Assembly: GCA_016303195.1 (NCBI GenBank)
Contig: JAEDMD010000013.1
Span: 1-18,254, forward strand
Source: Oscillospiraceae bacterium
Lineage (GTDB): Bacteria; Bacillota; Clostridia; Oscillospirales; Ruminococcaceae
Reading direction: 5' to 3'
DNA: 18,254 nucleotides
Shown piece after piece: positions 13,951-18,254 of the stretch. A model generated the notes under the pieces. That model saw only the letters and a list, made by a program, of their open reading frames with translations, was not told the DNA's origin and did no database searches. Each line of letters opens with the position of its first letter. Position 1 is the stretch's first letter. A program made the position numbers and the translations under genes.

Positions 13951-14113
13951 ATATACCTCTTTAAACGGGCGGATGATATCCGCCCCTACAAAGTTCCAAT
14001 TGACCATACATTCCGCATAAACAAGCCGTCGAGCGACCTGAAACTCATCGCTTTAACAATAGTAAGCGAGCGTAGCAAGCGAATCGTGATTGCGCCGCCG
14101 CTCGCTCAGCGGC
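13951..14113. other. repeat-rich gap between ychF and the GNAT gene
   Basis: No gene in this 163-bp gap. It holds the GNAT ribosome binding site, palindrome copy 2 (13967-13985), an 8-bp inverted repeat AGCGAGCG (14065-14072) / CGCTCGCT (14099-14106), and a hairpin GCCGCT (14097-14102) / AGCGGC (14108-14113) directly after the ychF stop on the minus strand. That hairpin has no U run after it, so it is at best a weak terminator. Confidence 0.6.
13967..13985. repeat. GC-rich palindrome, copy 2
   Basis: GGGCGGAT (13967-13974), GAT, ATCCGCCC (13978-13985), followed by CTACAAAG. On the minus strand it reads TTTGTAGGGGCGGAT and onwards, a pattern I remember as an intergenic repeat of Clostridia; a genome search is needed to confirm. 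It is related to copy 1 at 13399. Confidence 0.75.
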
Positions 14114-15208
14114 TTATACATTGAAACGGAACAGAACGATATCTCCGTCCTTCATAACGTATTCCTTGCCCTCAAGACGAACAAGTCCCTTTTCCTTTGC
14201 AGCAGCCATTGAGCCGCAGGCCATAAGGTCATCGTAGGAAATAACCTCTGCACGGATGAAGCCTTTCTCGAAGTCGGTGTGGATCTTACCTGCCGCCTGC
14301 GGAGCCTTTGTGCCGTCGGTGATAGTCCATGCACGTACCTCCTGCTTGCCTGCTGTCAGGTATGAGATAAGTCCGAGAAGTGAGTAGCCCTCCTTGATGA
14401 TACGGTTAAGGCCTGATACTTCCAGTCCAAGCTCAGCGAGGAATTCCTTCTTGTCCTCATCAGCCATGTCGGATATCTCAGCTTCTATCTGAGCGCAGAT
14501 AGGCAGTACAGCGGAATGTTCCTCTGCGGCAAGTCCGCATACAGCCTTGTAATTCTCATTTGTGTCGATGTTGTTGATAAAGTCGTCCTCGCTGAGATTA
14601 GCCGCATAAATAACAGGCTTAGCTGACAGCAGGGGAGTTGACTTGATAATTTCACGCTCCTCCTCGGTGAAATCGAATCCACGGGCTGACTTGCCGTTTT
14701 CGAGGTGAGTTTTAAGTCTTTCGAGGAAGTCTATTTCAGCCAGATATTTCTTGTCGCCTTTAGCGGCTTTCTTTGCACGGTCGATACGTCTGTCGATCAT
14801 TTCGATATCCGAGAATATGAGTTCGAGGTTGATAGTCTCGATATCACGGAGCGGATTGATACTGCCGTCAACGTGAATGATGTTAGGGTCTTCAAAGCAG
14901 CGTACAACGTGAACGATAGCATCGACCTCACGGATATCTGCGAGGAACTTGTTACCAAGGCCTTCACCCTTTGAAGCGCCTTTTACAAGACCTGCGATGT
15001 CCACGAATTCGAGAGTAGCGGGAGTAAACTTGTCAGGCTCGTACATTTCAGCCAGCTTGTCCAGTCTCTCATCGGGAACTGAAACGATACCCACGTTCTT
15101 CTCAATTGTGCAGAACGGATAGTTTGCTGATTCCGCACCTGCATTTGTGAGAGCGTTGAAAAGTGTGCTTTTGCCTACATTAGGCAGACCTACCATACCG
15201 AGTTTCAT
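14114..15208 (-). CDS. ychF: redox-regulated ATPase YchF (Obg-related)
   Basis: A 364-residue YchF, the standard length. The P-loop is GLPNVGKS (7-14); switch II is DIAGLVKGASKGEGLGNKF (70-88), with a hydrophobic residue where Ras has Gln, as in HAS-type ATPases; the base-specificity motif is NLSE (204-207), of the NxxE class that makes YchF prefer ATP over GTP. A coiled-coil region follows, then a TGS domain from about 280 (TITDGTKAPQAAGKIHTDFEKGF). YchF binds ribosomes and takes part in stress responses. The ribosome binding site AAAGG is modest. Nothing in the neighbourhood points to a special role. Confidence 0.97.
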   Translation of the reverse strand: MKLGMVGLPNVGKSTLFNALTNAGAESANYPFCTIEKNVGIVSVPDERLDKLAEMYEPDKFTPATLEFVDIAGLVKGASKGEGLGNKFLADIREVDAIVHVVRCFEDPNIIHVDGSINPLRDIETINLELIFSDIEMIDRRIDRAKKAAKGDKKYLAEIDFLERLKTHLENGKSARGFDFTEEEREIIKSTPLLSAKPVIYAANLSEDDFINNIDTNENYKAVCGLAAEEHSAVLPICAQIEAEISDMADEDKKEFLAELGLEVSGLNRIIKEGYSLLGLISYLTAGKQEVRAWTITDGTKAPQAAGKIHTDFEKGFIRAEVISYDDLMACGSMAAAKEKGLVRLEGKEYVMKDGDIVLFRFNV

Positions 15209-15238
15209 ATTTATTCTTACCTTTCTGTATTACATTGT

Positions 15239-15264
15239 TTTCCCCGTCGGGGTGGACGGGGAAA
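15239..15264. repeat. 10-bp perfect inverted repeat upstream of ychF
   Basis: TTTCCCCGTC (15239-15248) and GACGGGGAAA (15255-15264) with a GGGGTG loop, 30 bp before the ychF start on the minus strand. There is no U run on the - strand after it. It may be a 5' leader hairpin of ychF, an operator-like palindrome or a weak terminator of the EAL gene. The remaining gap also has a small inverted repeat, GGCAT-ATGCC type, at about 15285-15298. Confidence 0.7.
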
Positions 15265-15310
15265 GAAATATTAAGCATAGATTATGGCATATTATGCCGT
15301 TTTTACACCA

Positions 15311-18040
15311 TCAATGAGCCACAGGCTGATTATTGATAAGGGAATTGATAGTGGAATTCTGAATTTGCAGATCACCGCCCGAAGTGCCGATATCCGTCGG
15401 GTTTCCTGCGAAAACACGCATATTTACGGAAGAATCGATAACAGAGACATTTCCCGTACCCTGAGCGTCACCGATACCTGTCATTTCGTCGCCCTCGGAG
15501 TCGATATGAATTTCAGCATCCTTGACCTTTGTATTGACACTGCCTTTGATAGCGCCGATGCAGGTGTGACGGCCTGAGCGCATTTTCAGGCTGACTTTGC
15601 CTTTTTTGATGTAAACGCTTCCCTCGCCGTCCTCCAGAACACCGATTCCAACGGAATTAGCGCCTGTGCATGAAACGGAAATATCAGCGGAGGAAGTGAT
15701 AGTAGCGATACCCTTACAGCTTCCGACACCTGTGACACTGATACCTGAGAGTGTTATCTCGATCGACGCATTATCGGAGATATTGACGATTGCGTCGCCG
15801 TTGAAACTGCCGGTGCCGAGACCATTGTGGCAGTAAGCGGACAGCTTCAGCTTGCCTGAGAGAATATTTATCTCGGATTCATCGTCATTGAAACCGCCGC
15901 CGATGCAGACGGAGTCAACGCTGTTGGAGATTATTTCCAGATTACCGCTTCCGCCAAGAGTGATATCACCGTAGCCGTGGTCATAGTCATTGCCGATCCC
16001 GATACCCTCGGAAGCGTAGCAGTCAATGGTGAGATTGCCCTTTCCGCCAAGCTCGAATTGTGCGCCGTTAGGCACAAGGATACCTGCATAGCTGAGTTTG
16101 TTGTTTTTGACCACATTCAGCACAAGACGAGCGTATTCGCCCACACATATAGCAGGCTTGCTGTTGCCGCTGACCATGTTTACATTTTTCAGAGTCAGTT
16201 CACAGCTATGGTTATCGACCACAGTGATGTTCATTTTGATCGGCTTGTCAGGATCGCCGATAATAGTCAGCTTGCTTTGATAGATGTGGATATCGGTATA
16301 TTTTTCAAGAGCGAGTTTGAGAAGATCGAGTTCGGAGTCATTCTGAGCGGCATAGATCTTTTTTACACCGTCGGGACGAGTTTCAAGATTGGTCTTGATT
16401 ATCTCATCCTTGATCTCTTTGGAAATACTGTTGAGGAAAAGCGGCTTCGGCTTTGAAGTATAATATCCCTGAATCAGGTCCACACCGAGTCTGATAACGG
16501 TTTTCAGTTCCTGAACAGTTTCTACGCCCTCAGCCAATGCCTTAAGCTGATTTTCGTGACAGAACTCAATTACTGAAGTAACAAGCTGTTGTTTTTTCAG
16601 ATCGTTCTGGATATCGGTAATGAGCGAACGGTCTATCTTGATGTAATCCGGAGCGTAGTTAAGCAGATTAGAGCTGTTTGAGTAGCCTGTGCCGTAGTCG
16701 TCGATAGCCAGTTTTGAGCGGATGAACGTACAGCGCTTTTTGAGTGTTTCAATACCCTGAGCGGTAGCGGAGCTTTCCTCGACTATCTCAATGACAGTCT
16801 TTTCAAGCAGTTCGCCGTAAGTCAGATACAGTTCATTGAAGTCATCATCAGTGAGCAGAGAGCCTGCAAGACAGTTGATGAACAGCTTTTTATTCTCGAA
16901 AACCTGCTGATTATCGCTGAGCATTTTCATGATATTGAAGAAAGTCAGCTTTTCGATAGCATACAGATTATTCTGACTTTCGGCAATTTTCAGAATTTGC
17001 GTAGGAGTCATTTTGATATCGCCCGAAGTACGCATCAGCGCCTCATAAGCAACTATTTCGCCTGTATGTGTCTCAACAATGGGCTGGAAATAGTAGGTGA
17101 GGAGGTTTTCCTGAACGATACGTGAGAAAATGAGCGCATCCTTATAAGAGTCCTTGTCACGGATATAGTTTTCTTCGGAGAACCAGTTGATAACGCTTCT
17201 TCTGTCGGTACGTGCCTCATAGAGAGCGAATTCGGAATAATTCACCAGCATATTGAAGTCGGAGGCTTCCTCAGGATAGGAAGCACAGCCGATGGACAGG
17301 AAAAGTCTGCTTTTGTCTGAAATGTCTATTATCTCGCCGAAATCGTCGGTGAGGATACATTTCTGAACAGCTTCGTCCATGCTGTTGAGAGTATTATAAA
17401 TGCTCATTTTGTCGCAGTCCTTGAAGAAAGCAACTATTTCATAATTGGACTTGGAGCCGATAATGATATTATTTGAAGAAAAACTTTTAAGCACCTCGGC
17501 AACAGAAGTGATACAACTGTTGGTATTGTCAACGGTGAGATAAGAACCCAGTTTGTCGATACCGTTGATATAGATAGTAGCGAGACATCCATGCTGAGTA
17601 TCGGGAAGAATACTCTTTATCTTCTGCGAGAAAGACGGATAGGATGGCAGACGGGTAACAGGGTCATATTCCACGAATGAGTGGTGTTCATAGAGGTCAG
17701 ACATCTGTCTGGTGAAATCCTGAACGAAGCCCAGCCATTCGTCACTGCTCTCAAAGATGTTCATTTTTATGTATCGTGCGGTATTTTTGTCATTAAAGCA
17801 ATAGATGTGTTTCTGACCCTCCACGGGGCTTTTCGAGATCCTTTCAAGGAGGTCGAAGAACTCAAATTCGTTGAGCTTTTCGCTTGAACATCCCAGCATA
17901 CGACATGAAGCCGAGTCGAAATAAGCGGCTTTTTCTTTGGCGATATAGGTAAAAGCGCCGATGTTTCCGACAAATTGCTGAAAGACTTTCCAGTCATGGC
18001 TAAGCTCAGGAGGATTGGTTGAAAAATCGAAAATACTCAT
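15311..18040 (-). CDS. PAS-like/degenerate GGDEF/EAL c-di-GMP phosphodiesterase with C-terminal IGxG-repeat beta-solenoid-like domain
   Basis: A 909-residue protein without signal peptide or membrane segment. Residues 15-115 look like a PAS sensor; about 122-290 is a GGDEF fold whose signature is replaced by SKSNYE (196-201), so it should not make c-di-GMP. Residues 305-550 are an EAL domain with its key residues: EAL (333-335), Asn389, Glu418, DDYGTG (447-452), Lys468, Glu504 and QGYY (524-527). It should hydrolyse c-di-GMP to pGpG. Residues 555-909 are beta-rich; from about 678 eight units of 26-32 residues repeat the pattern GIG, short loop, G-x-V-x-I, short strand (SVCIGGG, GLGTGS, VTGVGS, VGIGV, CIGA, TGIGD, DIGTS). 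I associate such repeats with secreted proteins. GGAGGG and a promoter precede it; ychF lies downstream. Confidence 0.92.
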   Translation of the reverse strand: MSIFDFSTNPPELSHDWKVFQQFVGNIGAFTYIAKEKAAYFDSASCRMLGCSSEKLNEFEFFDLLERISKSPVEGQKHIYCFNDKNTARYIKMNIFESSDEWLGFVQDFTRQMSDLYEHHSFVEYDPVTRLPSYPSFSQKIKSILPDTQHGCLATIYINGIDKLGSYLTVDNTNSCITSVAEVLKSFSSNNIIIGSKSNYEIVAFFKDCDKMSIYNTLNSMDEAVQKCILTDDFGEIIDISDKSRLFLSIGCASYPEEASDFNMLVNYSEFALYEARTDRRSVINWFSEENYIRDKDSYKDALIFSRIVQENLLTYYFQPIVETHTGEIVAYEALMRTSGDIKMTPTQILKIAESQNNLYAIEKLTFFNIMKMLSDNQQVFENKKLFINCLAGSLLTDDDFNELYLTYGELLEKTVIEIVEESSATAQGIETLKKRCTFIRSKLAIDDYGTGYSNSSNLLNYAPDYIKIDRSLITDIQNDLKKQQLVTSVIEFCHENQLKALAEGVETVQELKTVIRLGVDLIQGYYTSKPKPLFLNSISKEIKDEIIKTNLETRPDGVKKIYAAQNDSELDLLKLALEKYTDIHIYQSKLTIIGDPDKPIKMNITVVDNHSCELTLKNVNMVSGNSKPAICVGEYARLVLNVVKNNKLSYAGILVPNGAQFELGGKGNLTIDCYASEGIGIGNDYDHGYGDITLGGSGNLEIISNSVDSVCIGGGFNDDESEINILSGKLKLSAYCHNGLGTGSFNGDAIVNISDNASIEITLSGISVTGVGSCKGIATITSSADISVSCTGANSVGIGVLEDGEGSVYIKKGKVSLKMRSGRHTCIGAIKGSVNTKVKDAEIHIDSEGDEMTGIGDAQGTGNVSVIDSSVNMRVFAGNPTDIGTSGGDLQIQNSTINSLINNQPVAH

Positions 18041-18082
18041 ATTCCCTCCATATTCCGCATATTGGATAATAAGCTGAGCGGA

Positions 18083-18103
18083 GCTGTATTTACGGTATAC
18101 AGC
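18083..18103 (-). promoter_or_regulatory. hairpin in the EAL gene leader
   Basis: GCTGTAT (18083-18089) and ATACAGC (18097-18103), a 7-bp perfect stem with a 7-nt loop, lie between the promoter and the ribosome binding site of the EAL gene. It does not resemble a c-di-GMP riboswitch, and no other function is apparent. Confidence 0.5.
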
Positions 18104-18135
18104 GAACCGTGATTCACGAGTTTATACACAATATT

Positions 18136-18164
18136 ATTATACTACATCAGTGCAGAAAAGTCAA
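18136..18164 (-). promoter_or_regulatory. sigma-A promoter of the EAL gene
   Basis: On the minus strand TTGACT (complement of 18159-18164), 17 bp, TATAAT (complement of 18136-18141). Transcription would start near 18129 and give a leader of about 88 nt. Confidence 0.85.
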
Positions 18165-18204
18165 TCTTTAGATAAGAAAGGAGCAGGGCAACAGCATTTG
18201 CTTT

Positions 18205-18233
18205 TAAAAAATATAAAAAAGCGCCGCAGGCGC
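18205..18233 (-). terminator. terminator of a minus-strand gene beyond the window
   Basis: On the minus strand GCGCC-TGC-GGCGC (complement of 18221-18233) is followed by TTTTTT and a further T-rich run. It closes a transcription unit entering from the right edge. The sequence further right (18234-18254, GTTCTGGGG onward) is unidentified. No gene is seen in 18041-18254. Confidence 0.75.
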
Positions 18234-18254
18234 ACGTTCTGGGGTCAAGGGGGA

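Noticed and set aside
13951..14007. 19-residue N-terminal extension of the GNAT protein
   Set aside because: It is encoded by the palindromic intergenic repeat; an RBS-led ATG at 13950 matches the family start.
15977..16456. 159-residue + strand open frame opposite the EAL gene
   Set aside because: Antisense to the solenoid-coding region, no RBS and no recognisable family.
18041..18135. c-di-GMP riboswitch in front of the EAL gene
   Set aside because: The leader is about 88 nt, has only one simple 7-bp hairpin and lacks the conserved GEMM core.

Overview
The window looks like chromosome from a Clostridia/Bacillota bacterium, most likely Ruminococcus or a close Oscillospirales relative. This rests on three inferences: the yqe-type gene order (rdgB - yhbY - nadD/yqeK - LCP - rsfS - leuS, then rpsU - yqeG - aroQ - pepP - efp), moderate GC with strong AGGAGG-type ribosome binding sites, and EAL and LCP proteins of a kind I associate with rumen and gut Clostridia. 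No rRNA, tRNA, CRISPR array, transposase or phage gene was seen.

Left part, + strand (1-6952). This is one tight housekeeping run: the 3' end of the nucleotide-pool sanitizer rdgB, the RNA-binding protein YhbY, a small ADP-ribosylation/crystallin J1-like protein, an in-frame NadD-YqeK fusion, an LCP cell-wall ligase, the ribosome silencing factor RsfS, a small membrane protein and leucyl-tRNA synthetase. Many junctions are overlaps or very short gaps. A sigma-A promoter at 6980-7008 opens the next unit: a roughly 120-nt structured leader, rpsU (GTG start) and a terminator. Then come yqeG, aroQ, a M24 aminopeptidase, and an efp/CD1247-like pair with its own promoter and a strong terminator.

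Middle part (10720-14113). A lone SUKH (SMI1/KNR4) protein is driven by a near-perfect promoter and faces a minus-strand group through a large shared terminator. That group includes the most unusual pair in the window: a glutamine synthetase-like protein that has lost several metal ligands and the catalytic flap glutamate, followed at 8 bp by an ANTAR RNA-binding regulator whose receiver domain lacks the phospho-acceptor aspartate. I read this as a possible nitrogen-sensing pseudoenzyme plus antiterminator module. Its 5' leader holds a 7-bp tandem repeat and two overlapping hairpins. A GNAT acetyltransferase upstream is bracketed by two related GC-rich palindromes.

Right part, - strand (14114-18254). 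The ribosome-associated ATPase YchF lies here. It is preceded by a 909-residue cytoplasmic c-di-GMP phosphodiesterase-type protein (PAS-like, degenerate GGDEF, intact EAL) whose C-terminal 350 residues form a repeated IGxG beta-solenoid-like domain of a type I associate with secreted proteins. This is the second most striking item. The window ends in the terminator of a minus-strand gene that lies outside.
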